From the NCBI RefSeq assembly GCF_013283835.1, contig NZ_CP054052.1, positions 1,240,001-1,304,000 of the forward strand: DNA of 64,000 nt, written 5' to 3'. The notes beneath the pieces are model-generated. The model did not search any database. It had not been told where the DNA came from and worked only from the letters and a program-made list of their open reading frames with translations. Position 1 is the stretch's first letter. Each line of letters begins with the position of its first letter. Origin of the DNA: Poseidonibacter lekithochrous. GTDB lineage: Bacteria > Campylobacterota > Campylobacteria > Campylobacterales > Arcobacteraceae. Below, one piece after another: positions 27,908-36,195 of the stretch. Made by a program: the position numbers and the translations under genes.

Positions 27908-29158
27908 CTATGCATAAAATGCATTTATTCCAAGTTGTTTTATTTGTCTAAATTTTCTTTTACTATAGTTTGAAAAAGAATTAAATTGTTTATAGAAATC
28001 ATATTGACCTTGAAGTAACTCTTCAACACTTAAATTTTTTGGTTCATATACAACATCAGAACCATTATAACGTGACCAGTCATAAGTTAGAATTCTATTT
28101 TGACTCTCTAAATCTTTAAAAAGTTTTGTTCCAGGAAAAGGTATTTGAACTACTGGGTCACAAACATCAATTTTTACATCTATTGCAAACTCTAAACTTC
28201 TATCAAAGATTGATTTATCATGTTCATCAAAACCAAACATCATTGCTGAATCAACTATAATTCCATGGTCATGTAGTTTTTTGATTCTATCTTTTATTTC
28301 ATTTACTTTTACAAAACCTTTTCCCGTACCCTTTAGTGCTTCTTGAGATGGAGTTTCTAGTCCAACTAATAAATACATAAGACCACTTTTTGAAGCAAGT
28401 CTTAAAAGTTCATCATCTTGGGCTATTGAAATATCACTTGCAACTGCCCATTTGATATTTAAAGGAGTTATTGCTTGGAATAACTCTTTTGCATAGTTTT
28501 TATCAGCTGTTAGATTATCCGAGTGTAACTCAATAAAAGAAGCCTTACTATTTGCTATTTCTTCTACTATTTGTTCAATTGGTCTATATCTTATTTTCCC
28601 AAAAAATGGATTTACAACACAGAAGTGGCATTTATAAGGACATCCTCTACTTACTGTAACTGTCCAAAAATCATCATAATCCTCTTTTGCTATTAAATCA
28701 GTTGGGTAGGGTTTTAATTCTTTTAAATCAAGAATAGAATCTCTTTTATAGATATCTTTTAATATATCACCTCTTTCATAATCATCTAATAAATCATGAA
28801 TTATCCCTTCACATTCACCTTGGATTACACTATGACCATATTTAAGTGCTTCTTCACTCATAAAACTAGCATGTAAGCCAGCTAAGAATACTAGTTTCCC
28901 CATATCTTTAAATTTTGATGCTATTTCATATGCTCTTATCGCATCGGGAGTTGAAAAAAATATTCCAATAATTTGGGCATCACTTTTATAGTTTACTAGA
29001 TGGTTGGCTGTTTCATCAATAAGTTCTAATTCAACTCTGCCTTTTAACTCAGCTGCCGCTGAAAATATGTTTTGAGAGGGACTTCCTCTTTTTGCTTTAT
29101 AATCTTTGAAATCACTTGGTGCTGATGCTTTAATAAGTTGAACTTTTGAAACTTTCAT
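27908..29158 (-). CDS. B12-binding-domain radical SAM protein
   Basis: The first 140 residues form a Rossmann-like cobalamin-binding domain (DAQIIGIFFSTPDAIRAYEI, KLVFLAGLHASFMSEEAL). The radical SAM core follows, with the [4Fe-4S] motif SRGCPYKCHFC (Cys173, Cys177, Cys180), then SFIELHSDNLTADKNYAK and LLVGLETPSQEALKGTGKG. Such class B enzymes methylate unactivated carbons or phosphinates, or rearrange rings and tetrapyrroles. The substrate cannot be read from sequence. It lies in a tight minus-strand operon with tetR upstream and the Rieske oxygenase downstream, suggesting consecutive steps on one small molecule or lipid (inference). Confidence 0.93.
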   Translation of the reverse strand: MKVSKVQLIKASAPSDFKDYKAKRGSPSQNIFSAAAELKGRVELELIDETANHLVNYKSDAQIIGIFFSTPDAIRAYEIASKFKDMGKLVFLAGLHASFMSEEALKYGHSVIQGECEGIIHDLLDDYERGDILKDIYKRDSILDLKELKPYPTDLIAKEDYDDFWTVTVSRGCPYKCHFCVVNPFFGKIRYRPIEQIVEEIANSKASFIELHSDNLTADKNYAKELFQAITPLNIKWAVASDISIAQDDELLRLASKSGLMYLLVGLETPSQEALKGTGKGFVKVNEIKDRIKKLHDHGIIVDSAMMFGFDEHDKSIFDRSLEFAIDVKIDVCDPVVQIPFPGTKLFKDLESQNRILTYDWSRYNGSDVVYEPKNLSVEELLQGQYDFYKQFNSFSNYSKRKFRQIKQLGINAFYA

Positions 29159-29167
29159 TTTTTGTCC

Positions 29168-29665
29168 TTATTTTGATGATAAATAAATTGTTACATCATA
29201 TTTGCTTTTACTTAAGTCAAATAATCTGTACTCTTCAATATCTGTTTTAAAATTTCTATTTACTTTTTCTTTTTGAATTTCATCCCATATATCACTCATA
29301 TTCAAATTCTGTTCATATTTTAAAATACCTCTTTGATATTTTGAATCTTTGATAAGTTTACTTTCGAAGTTTTTAATTTTTAAATCAGATTTTATTCCTA
29401 TAAAACAATCAAAAGAGTTCTTTTTATAATTAGTATAAACCACATATAATTTTTTATCTTTACTTTTTTTTACTGAAAAATTATTTGATGAGAATAGTTT
29501 TTCCCATAATTTTGCTATTTGATTATCTCTATCTTCTTTTGTTTTATATACAATGGCTTTACTGAAACCTTTTATTTCAAATTCATCTAATGCTGTTTGT
29601 TTGAAGTTGAATTCTAAAGCATTTGAATATGTATATAGAATAAGAAAAATTAGTATTTTTATCAT
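29168..29665 (-). CDS. Hypothetical exported protein, 165 aa
   Basis: A short signal peptide (MIKILIFLILYTYSNALE) is followed by about 145 residues of mixed beta/alpha, Lys-rich sequence without cysteines other than one at about residue 92. No known family is recognised. The ribosome site AAGGA lies inside the end of tetR, and the radical SAM gene begins 9 bases after its stop, so it belongs to the tetR operon. Probably periplasmic. Confidence 0.78.
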   Translation of the reverse strand: MIKILIFLILYTYSNALEFNFKQTALDEFEIKGFSKAIVYKTKEDRDNQIAKLWEKLFSSNNFSVKKSKDKKLYVVYTNYKKNSFDCFIGIKSDLKIKNFESKLIKDSKYQRGILKYEQNLNMSDIWDEIQKEKVNRNFKTDIEEYRLFDLSKSKYDVTIYLSSK

Positions 29666-29670
29666 TTTGC

Positions 29671-30270
29671 TTAGTCCTTTTTTATCATTAATATAAAGTT
29701 ATCTAGGTAGTCTTGAACTTCTTTATTTAGATTGTAATTTTCTAATATAAAAGAATACATCATCATTCCATCAACTGTTGCACTTAAAGTAGATACAAAA
29801 TATATAGCTTCTTCTTTTATAAATCCTTTTTCTATCTCTTCTTTAATAGCAGTTTTAATACTCAAAGAAAGATATGTAATATAATCATTGTTTATCTGAC
29901 ATATCTTTCTTTGATTATTAGAAGAATAAGTGATTAGAAATTCATTATATAGTTTTAGAAAATCTTTATTAGTTTTTGAATCTTTTAAATACATTTCAAA
30001 TAAAACTTCAAGTTTGTTTTTTAATGTTTCAGAGTTCTTTATTTTCTCATCACAATAAAGAATATATGATTTTGTAAACTCTTCCATCATTTTATGTATT
30101 AACTGATCTTTAGACTCAAAATAGTGATAAAAGTTACCTTTACTCATATTTAAATCTTTTAACAAAGAATCAATTGAAAACTTTTTAATACCTTCTTTGA
30201 TTAAAAAATCATAAGCCTTATGAAGTATCTCTAATCTCTTTTTATCTTTATTTACGATCTTTGGTGCCAT
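29671..30270 (-). CDS. TetR/AcrR family regulator, likely of the TTAGAC-N5-GTCTAA regulon
   Basis: The helix-turn-helix is FSIDSLLKDLNMSKGNFYHY at residues about 35-54, followed by SKDQLI and a 130-residue helical ligand domain. Two palindromes of TAGAC-N5-GTCTA lie in its upstream region, one just after a minus-strand -10 (TATAAT, 30305-30310). The same palindrome occurs before DUF1800 and the EF-hand gene. Autoregulation plus control of those genes is the natural reading, though binding is inferred. It heads an operon with an exported protein, B12-radical SAM, a small membrane protein and a Rieske oxygenase. It is paralogous to the regulator at 3796. Confidence 0.92.
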   Translation of the reverse strand: MAPKIVNKDKKRLEILHKAYDFLIKEGIKKFSIDSLLKDLNMSKGNFYHYFESKDQLIHKMMEEFTKSYILYCDEKIKNSETLKNKLEVLFEMYLKDSKTNKDFLKLYNEFLITYSSNNQRKICQINNDYITYLSLSIKTAIKEEIEKGFIKEEAIYFVSTLSATVDGMMMYSFILENYNLNKEVQDYLDNFILMIKKD

Positions 30271-30281
30271 TTAATTCCTTT

Positions 30282-30296
30282 TAGACTGATGGTCTA
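30282..30296. promoter_or_regulatory. TetR-type operator, site 2
   Basis: TAGACTGATGGTCTA has 5-bp arms with the same TGATG centre as site 1. It lies between the minus-strand -10 (30305-30310) and the tetR ribosome site, where binding would block transcription. Confidence 0.75.
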
Positions 30297-30337
30297 TAAA
30301 GAGAATTATAATAGCACTAAACTTAAAATACACTTTA

Positions 30338-30358
30338 TTATAGACTAATGGTCTATAA
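30338..30358. promoter_or_regulatory. TetR-type operator, site 3
   Basis: TTATAGAC, TAATG and GTCTATAA give perfect 8-bp arms. It is in the upstream part of the tetR promoter, about eight bases past the DUF1501 stop codon. With site 2 it forms a pair of operators 56-57 bases apart centre to centre. Confidence 0.75.
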
Positions 30359-30366
30359 AATATTAT

Positions 30367-31836
30367 TTAGGATAAAAAGCCAATAGGATTATTTGTACTA
30401 GATGAGGAATAAAAGTTTTTCAAATTAGGTAATAGAGTATCTAATTCATTTTTTTCATATCCAAACCAAAGTGCAAGTTCTGCAAACATTTCATCTGTAG
30501 ATAAACTAGGAATTATAACTCCCCCACCTATATCAACACTACTATTTAAAGCCAAACTAGGGTATTGACCAAAAACTTCTCCACCTTTGATATCTTTTCC
30601 CATAATAATTGTATTTCCTCCCCATCCATGGTCAGTTCCGTTTCCATTAGAGGTAAGAGTTCTAGCAAAATCAGAAGCAACAACAGTTAGTGTTTTATCA
30701 TCAACTCCTAACTCTTCTAGTGAGGCTTGAAAATCTCCTAAGGCATTACTTAATACTTCTAACATTCTTTTGTGATTATTTAAAAGTTCATCATGATGAT
30801 CCCAGCCATAATACTCAATAAAAAATGTCTGCTTAGGTAAGTTTAAATCACTTGAAGCTTTTATTGATTTAGCAATCATTTTAAATTGTTCAGGAATAGA
30901 TTTATCTGTACTTGTAAATTTAATATCACTTCTATTGTCATAATTTACATACGTATGAGCAATATTTACTTTATTAACTTCTGCTTTAAATTTCTCATGA
31001 TGTGTTTGAGCATACCTAGTTGTTTCCATATAAGTATTTTCAAAAGAGTCTGAATATGACTTATTTAAAACAGTATTAAAACTGCTAAGTAGGGCATTAT
31101 TTAGCTGTGTGATAGCGGGATCATTTGATGACTTTTTTACTAATAAACCTATACTTCCATCTTTTGTCACTGAATATTCTTTAGAAGAATTACCATTTTG
31201 TGAAATATTTGTACCTGATAAAGAGATATTCATAGAGATTTGATTATTTGCTTTATTAGCTTGGAATTTATCAGCAAACTTTCCTAATACCCCAATATTT
31301 GTTCTTTCATTTGCTCTTGATGTTTGCCAATGTTTTATTTGGTCAGAGTGTGACATTAATCCCAGAGGTAATTCCACACTATTATTGTTAAATGAAGTCT
31401 TATTTGTAGGTTTTACTAGGGGTGCAATATTTGAAATAAATGATAGTTTTTTACTGTTAAATAGATTTTGCACCTTTGCCATACTTGGATGTACAGCAAA
31501 AGTTTTACCATTTGAATCAGTAAAATCATTTAAAGGTAAAAGAGTATTTTTTGTTATTGCTAGGTTTGATCTTGAACTTTGATATTCATTATAAGAGTTT
31601 GTATTTGTAGGAACTAACATATTAAAACTATCATTTCCTCCTGCAAGCATTACATAAACTAAAGATTTATTAGCATTTACATTATTATTGTTTGGATTAC
31701 TTGGTAAATTGTTATTTGAACTTGTATTTATACTCAAAGATCCTGCTTCTCCACAACCATGTAAAAACATAGAAGCACTAATAGCCATTGCAGTGGAGTT
31801 TTTTATAAACTCTCGTCTTGTTAATTTTTTACTCAT
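30367..31836 (-). CDS. DUF1501 family protein with Tat/lipoprotein signal
   Basis: The N-terminus has a twin-arginine motif (TRREFIKNS) and a hydrophobic stretch ending at LHGC, so a Tat-exported lipoprotein with Cys28 at its N-terminus is likely. The body matches DUF1501, an alkaline-phosphatase-like fold family: VYVMLAGGNDSFNMLVP, FAVHPSMAKVQNLF, ASDFARTLTSNGNGTDHGWG. It is encoded 10 bases after DUF1800, its usual partner in many bacteria. The biochemical function of the pair is not established; roles in surface polymers or polysaccharide turnover have been discussed. An AAAGG site supports the start. Confidence 0.9.
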   Translation of the reverse strand: MSKKLTRREFIKNSTAMAISASMFLHGCGEAGSLSINTSSNNNLPSNPNNNNVNANKSLVYVMLAGGNDSFNMLVPTNTNSYNEYQSSRSNLAITKNTLLPLNDFTDSNGKTFAVHPSMAKVQNLFNSKKLSFISNIAPLVKPTNKTSFNNNSVELPLGLMSHSDQIKHWQTSRANERTNIGVLGKFADKFQANKANNQISMNISLSGTNISQNGNSSKEYSVTKDGSIGLLVKKSSNDPAITQLNNALLSSFNTVLNKSYSDSFENTYMETTRYAQTHHEKFKAEVNKVNIAHTYVNYDNRSDIKFTSTDKSIPEQFKMIAKSIKASSDLNLPKQTFFIEYYGWDHHDELLNNHKRMLEVLSNALGDFQASLEELGVDDKTLTVVASDFARTLTSNGNGTDHGWGGNTIIMGKDIKGGEVFGQYPSLALNSSVDIGGGVIIPSLSTDEMFAELALWFGYEKNELDTLLPNLKNFYSSSSTNNPIGFLS

Positions 31837-31845
31837 TTTATGCCT

Positions 31846-33615
31846 TTATCTTTTTTTCAATACTGTAAATTCAGGTGAAATAGCAATCATAAATACTACT
31901 GTTTGAACTACCCAGTTTTTATTGCTATATCCAATTTCATTATCAATTGTATTTTTGATTTCATTTAATATGCTAATGTTTTCTTTTCCAGTTAAAACTA
32001 AGGAGATTCTTTTTATTAGGGTTTCTATATCCGAAGCTGTAGCTAAGGCTTTTTCACTTGTAAAATCAAAAGCAAGTTTGTCATTTGCTAAAGTTGTATC
32101 AGAAGTTCTAAAAAACTCACTTGCATGAATTTGTGTAGGTACTGTAATATTTAGTTTATTATTTGAATCACTAAAAAGTAACTCATACATACTATTTACG
32201 TATGCTATTGATGTAGCAGAATTATGTAACTGAAATTCTGGTGCCACTTCATTTGCATTTTCAATACTTCCATGTGGGGCATAGTTTGGTAAATAAAAAT
32301 TAAAAACCGTAGGAGAAGATAAAACATGCTGGTTTAATTTATTATCTACTAAATCTCCTCTAAACCATAATTTTTTAGAAGTATTAGAAGTATTAAAAGC
32401 TCTTAATAATTGAGTGATTCTTAATAGTGGAGATTTTAGTTTTTTTGCACTTGTTTTAGCTTCACTATTTAAAAATATCTCTTTAATAACAGCTTTTAAA
32501 TCCCCACTAGTACCAAACTTACTAGCAACTGCTTGAATATAACTAGCACTAGGATTAGAGTTTGTAAGTTGTTGTATTAGTTTTTTTGCTATAAAAGGTG
32601 CAGTATTTGCATGTGCTACTAAATCATCAATTGCTTTATTTACATCAGAGATTAATGTACCTCCACTTGAGATATTAACTTTTGTATTTAATAAACTCTT
32701 AGTAGTAATATCATGTAGTGAACTCTCTTCAATCATTTGATTTCTTATATTAATATAAGGAATAGTTTTATGTATTTTAGGAGAGGAGTCACTTAAATCT
32801 ATTGCAGAGTTATTTGTAAAACCTGATATTTGAGCTGGCCATTCATACTCATATGAAGAGGCTTTAATGCCTGTAAAAACTTTCGCTAATTGTTTGATAT
32901 CATCATTGTTATAAGTAGGGATGTTTTTTCCATTGGCATCTTTTTTTTCACTAGCATCACTATTTAATTCATTTAGTCCAATAGTAAAAAGTTGCATTAA
33001 TTCTCTTGCATAATTTTCATCAGGATGTTGATTTCCATTCTCTTTTTTATTATTTAAGTGAGTTAAATAAACTCCCATACAAGGGTGTAATGATACTTCT
33101 TTTAGTATATCACTGTAATTCCCAAAAGCATTTTCATAAAAAATATCATAAAAATTCGCCATTCCTAGGGCATCTAATTCTAAGTTTGATTTATCGGAAA
33201 TAACAATGATTTCACTTAAAGCCTGAGCAATTCTGTGTCTTACTAAGTCATTACTATCAATTTCTTTTGCATTTGTTATAGGATTATTTACATTCATATT
33301 ACTGTTTGCTTTTGCTAAAGTTCTATGCCACCATGCCATTCTAAAATAAAAGTTATACGGTAGTGTTGCATTTCCAACTCCAATAATATTGCCACTTCCA
33401 TTATCTCCTGAGGCTGTAATTGCTTGAGTTCTAAAATCTTGCCAAATTTGATTTACTCTATTTTCAAAACTATCTGTATTATCAAAGCTTGAGTTTAATT
33501 GATTATCAAGCCATGTTTCAATTCCTGTACTTGCTACATTTGAAATGGTGTCATAATTTGCACCTAGTGTTGCTTGCATTAAAAAAAATGATGCATCTTC
33601 TAAAGTATCTGCCAT
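31846..33615 (-). CDS. DUF1800 family protein
   Basis: The start MADTLEDASFFLMQATLGAN is the typical DUF1800 opening. It is followed by WLDNQL, VRHRIAQALSEIIVIS, DIFYENAFGNYSDILKEVSL, the HPCMGVYLTHLNN region, NYARELMQLFTIGL and SPTVFNFYLPNYAP. At 589 residues it is of normal length. There is no Sec signal peptide, whereas its DUF1501 partner has a Tat signal; possibly the two are exported together. A perfect TetR-type palindrome lies 21 bases upstream of the start. AAGGA precedes the ATG. Confidence 0.92.
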   Translation of the reverse strand: MADTLEDASFFLMQATLGANYDTISNVASTGIETWLDNQLNSSFDNTDSFENRVNQIWQDFRTQAITASGDNGSGNIIGVGNATLPYNFYFRMAWWHRTLAKANSNMNVNNPITNAKEIDSNDLVRHRIAQALSEIIVISDKSNLELDALGMANFYDIFYENAFGNYSDILKEVSLHPCMGVYLTHLNNKKENGNQHPDENYARELMQLFTIGLNELNSDASEKKDANGKNIPTYNNDDIKQLAKVFTGIKASSYEYEWPAQISGFTNNSAIDLSDSSPKIHKTIPYINIRNQMIEESSLHDITTKSLLNTKVNISSGGTLISDVNKAIDDLVAHANTAPFIAKKLIQQLTNSNPSASYIQAVASKFGTSGDLKAVIKEIFLNSEAKTSAKKLKSPLLRITQLLRAFNTSNTSKKLWFRGDLVDNKLNQHVLSSPTVFNFYLPNYAPHGSIENANEVAPEFQLHNSATSIAYVNSMYELLFSDSNNKLNITVPTQIHASEFFRTSDTTLANDKLAFDFTSEKALATASDIETLIKRISLVLTGKENISILNEIKNTIDNEIGYSNKNWVVQTVVFMIAISPEFTVLKKR

Positions 33616-33635
33616 AAAAATCCTTATTAAAAGTA

Positions 33636-33652
33636 TTAGACTAGTAGTCTAA
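33636..33652. promoter_or_regulatory. TetR-type operator, site 4
   Basis: TTAGACTAGTAGTCTAA is a fully symmetric 17-bp palindrome (8-bp arms, central G). A minus-strand -10-like TAAAAT lies seven bases upstream (33660-33665), so the site covers the expected transcription start of DUF1800-DUF1501. Confidence 0.78.
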
Positions 33653-33745
33653 AAATAAGATTTTAAAACTTTTTTACTTAACTTTAGATTATTAAAAATA
33701 TATTTTAAAGGGATTGTTTGTTTATGAGAGCTTAGATAAACTAAG

Positions 33746-34411
33746 TTATTTTATTAGTTTATCTATTTCTTCTTCAATGAAATCTTTGTTTAATAAGGCT
33801 GATATATCTTTTTCAATTAATGAAATATCATCTGTTAATGTAATAAGATCTATGTCTTCTTTATTTATCATTCCTGTTGGATATAAAGATTTTTCAATAA
33901 ATTTTACTAAGTATTTCCAATACTCAACACCAACTAAATATACTTTAAATCCACCTGCCATTTTTCCTGTTTGTGTAAGAGTTAAAACTTCAAACATTTC
34001 ATCTAGAGTTCCGAAACCACCAGGGAAAACTACACATGCTCTTGAGTATTTAACCAACATATATTTTCTTGAAAAAAAGTAATTAAACATCAAGTTTCTT
34101 GTTGTATACGGGTTTGATGAATCCTCAAAAGGAAGTTTAATACTTAATCCAATTGATTCTGCATTATTTGATTTGTATGCACCTCTATTTGCTGCTTCCA
34201 TTATTCCTTTACCACCGCCACTTATGATATTAATACCTTTTTGAGCTAGGTTGTAGGCTAATTTTTGAGCTAGGATTGCATGTTGATCTGATTGAGCAGT
34301 TCTTGCACTACCAAACATTGTAATATTGTTTTCAAGGTTTTGTAAAAGTTCTTTTCCATCATTAAAATCATCCGCAATTCTTCTTTTGTAAATTGGTTCT
34401 TCTTTTTTCAT
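33746..34411 (-). CDS. LOG family protein (TIGR00730, nucleotide 5'-monophosphate phosphoribohydrolase-like)
   Basis: The family motifs are complete: MFGSARTAQSD, SGGGKGIMEAANRGAY and PGGFGTLDEMFEVLTLTQTGKM. LOG proteins cleave the N-glycosidic bond of nucleoside 5'-monophosphates (cytokinin precursors in plants, general nucleotides in bacteria); older annotation calls them lysine decarboxylases. The protein is cytoplasmic, 221 residues, monocistronic and divergent from the Cache kinase gene. A 12-bp stem (33733-33744 with 33754-33765) overlaps its last codons and may end transcription. Confidence 0.92.
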   Translation of the reverse strand: MKKEEPIYKRRIADDFNDGKELLQNLENNITMFGSARTAQSDQHAILAQKLAYNLAQKGINIISGGGKGIMEAANRGAYKSNNAESIGLSIKLPFEDSSNPYTTRNLMFNYFFSRKYMLVKYSRACVVFPGGFGTLDEMFEVLTLTQTGKMAGGFKVYLVGVEYWKYLVKFIEKSLYPTGMINKEDIDLITLTDDISLIEKDISALLNKDFIEEEIDKLIK

Positions 34412-34506
34412 GATTTCCTCCTTATTCCTTGTTATTTCTATTATATGCCCACTTTTCTTATAGAACCTATGTTTAGAAATATTAATTATTTTTTTTAAAA
34501 AACTAA

Positions 34507-34539
34507 AAACTCACTAATTACTCACCAAATTGTTATAAT
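34507..34539 (+). promoter_or_regulatory. ACTCAC direct repeats and -10 box in front of Cache kinase gene
   Basis: ACTCACT at 34509 and ACTCACC at 34520 are spaced 11 bases apart, about one helical turn, followed by TTGTTATAAT with a -10 TATAAT at 34534-34539. Direct repeats at this spacing just upstream of a -10 are the classical arrangement for an OmpR-type activator. The same half-sites are found at 37889/37900 and 40769. Confidence 0.6.
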
Positions 34540-34566
34540 ATAAATATATAAAGCTAAGGAGTCATT

Positions 34567-36108
34567 TTGTTTAGTGAAAAGAATATTCCAAAACTGATTA
34601 TTTTAACACCTATAATAACAGTTTTTATGATTGCATTTTTTACAATATACTTTTTTATACAAAATCAAAATAATTATTTTGAGGAAGAAAGTTTACGTAT
34701 TGAGAATGAATATATTCAAAAACAAAAGAATCTATTAGAAAAAGAAGTAAACTATATTATTAACTATTTAGAACATACGGTTCAAAGAAATAAAAACTTA
34801 AATGAAGAAGAGTTGAAATTTGAACTTTTAAAATATATTGAATCTATAAGATATGAAAAATATGGATATATTTGGGTTCACGATACATCTTATTATTTAA
34901 GAGCACATCCCTTTAGACAAAAAAGCATAGATACTTATGATATTAATTTAAAAGATGCCATTGGTACTCTTATTACAAAACAATTTATTGATGAAACAAT
35001 CAAAAAACCAAATGGTGTTTTTATTGAATACTTCTGGGCAAAACCAAAAGAGATACACCCTTCAAAAAAGTTGGGATTTTTTAGATTATATGAGAAATAT
35101 AACTGGGTAATTGGTTCTGGTTTATATATAGATGATATTCAAAAATCTATTTTCCAGAATAAAAAACTATTAGAGAAAAGAATAAATAAATATATACGTC
35201 TTGTTGTAACTATTTCAATTTTAGTGATTTTATTTATTGGTTTATTGACTTTTTTTATCTCAAGAAAAATCATTCAGGTATTTAAAGATTATCAAGATAA
35301 TGTACAGAAAAAAGAGTTATTACTAGAAGATTTAAATCAAAACTTAGAGTTAAAAGTTGAGAAGGCAATTAGCGATATTAAGAAAAAAGATAAAGCTATG
35401 TTACATCAATCAAGACTAGCTCGTATGGGTGCAATGCTTTCTATGATTGCTCATCAATGGAGGCAACCATTAAGTGAAGTATCTGGAATTCTAATGGAAT
35501 TAGAAACTGCAAATAAGTTTAATAATGTAAGTTCTTCCTTAATTGAAGAGTCTGTAAAAGATTCAAATAAACAAATACAGTTTATGTCAAATACAATAGA
35601 AGATTTCAGAAACTTCTTCAAACCTGATAAACAAAAGATTGATTTTTATATACAAGATGCTTGTAATGAGGCTCTTACTTTAGTGGATGCTTCTATTAAA
35701 AATTTCAATATAGAATTAAAACAAAATATAAAAGAGAATTGTTTAATTTATGGATATGAAAGAGAATTCTCTCAGGTGATTTTAAATCTTATGTCTAATG
35801 CAAAAGATGTATTAATTCAAAGAGAAATTGTAAATCCAACTATATATTTAGAACTGGATAAGCAAGATAATAATGCAATTATAAAAGTTTTAGATAATGC
35901 AGGAGGAATAGAAGAAGAACATATAGATCTAATTTTTGAACCATATTTCACAACAAAAAGTGCAGCTACTGGTACTGGTCTTGGTTTATATATGGCTAAG
36001 ATGATTATTGAAAAAAACATGGGTGGTGAACTTATGGTTGAGAATACAGAAGAAGGAGCACAATTTTTAATTATTTTACCAATGGGGAAAATGAAAAAAA
36101 ATGAATAG
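34567..36108 (+). CDS. Sensor histidine kinase with periplasmic Cache domain
   Basis: The start is TTG with an AAGGAG site five bases ahead. One helix at about residues 9-31, a periplasmic single Cache domain (YGYIWVHDTSYYLRAHPF, GVFIEYFWAKP, KYNWVIGSGLYIDDI) and a second helix at about 213-231 are followed by a coiled coil. The H-box is MIAHQWRQPLSEV, with N (LNLMSNAKDVL), G1 (DNAGGI), F (FEPYFTTK) and G2 (GTGLGLYMAKMII) boxes all intact. Cache_2-type domains bind small carboxylates. With the nearby TRAP transporter and 5-oxoprolinase, a carboxylate such as 5-oxoproline is the likely signal (inference). The HD-GYP and regulator genes follow. Confidence 0.92.
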   Translation: MFSEKNIPKLIILTPIITVFMIAFFTIYFFIQNQNNYFEEESLRIENEYIQKQKNLLEKEVNYIINYLEHTVQRNKNLNEEELKFELLKYIESIRYEKYGYIWVHDTSYYLRAHPFRQKSIDTYDINLKDAIGTLITKQFIDETIKKPNGVFIEYFWAKPKEIHPSKKLGFFRLYEKYNWVIGSGLYIDDIQKSIFQNKKLLEKRINKYIRLVVTISILVILFIGLLTFFISRKIIQVFKDYQDNVQKKELLLEDLNQNLELKVEKAISDIKKKDKAMLHQSRLARMGAMLSMIAHQWRQPLSEVSGILMELETANKFNNVSSSLIEESVKDSNKQIQFMSNTIEDFRNFFKPDKQKIDFYIQDACNEALTLVDASIKNFNIELKQNIKENCLIYGYEREFSQVILNLMSNAKDVLIQREIVNPTIYLELDKQDNNAIIKVLDNAGGIEEEHIDLIFEPYFTTKSAATGTGLGLYMAKMIIEKNMGGELMVENTEEGAQFLIILPMGKMKKNE

Positions 36109-36195
36109 TCACTAAAATGACACTTTTTTGATACCTTATTAAAGTACTCTGATTTGAACAGATGTAATAACAAAATAACTAAATATGGTGATAAA

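Noticed and set aside
33714-34082. 122-residue plus-strand frame opposite the LOG protein
   Set aside because: The minus-strand frame contains complete LOG motifs; the opposite frame has no recognisable domain.
36154-36195. TTG-initiated extension of the HD-GYP protein
   Set aside because: The added 14 residues (MNRCNNKITKYGDK) have no good ribosome site upstream, and ATG 36196 is adequate.
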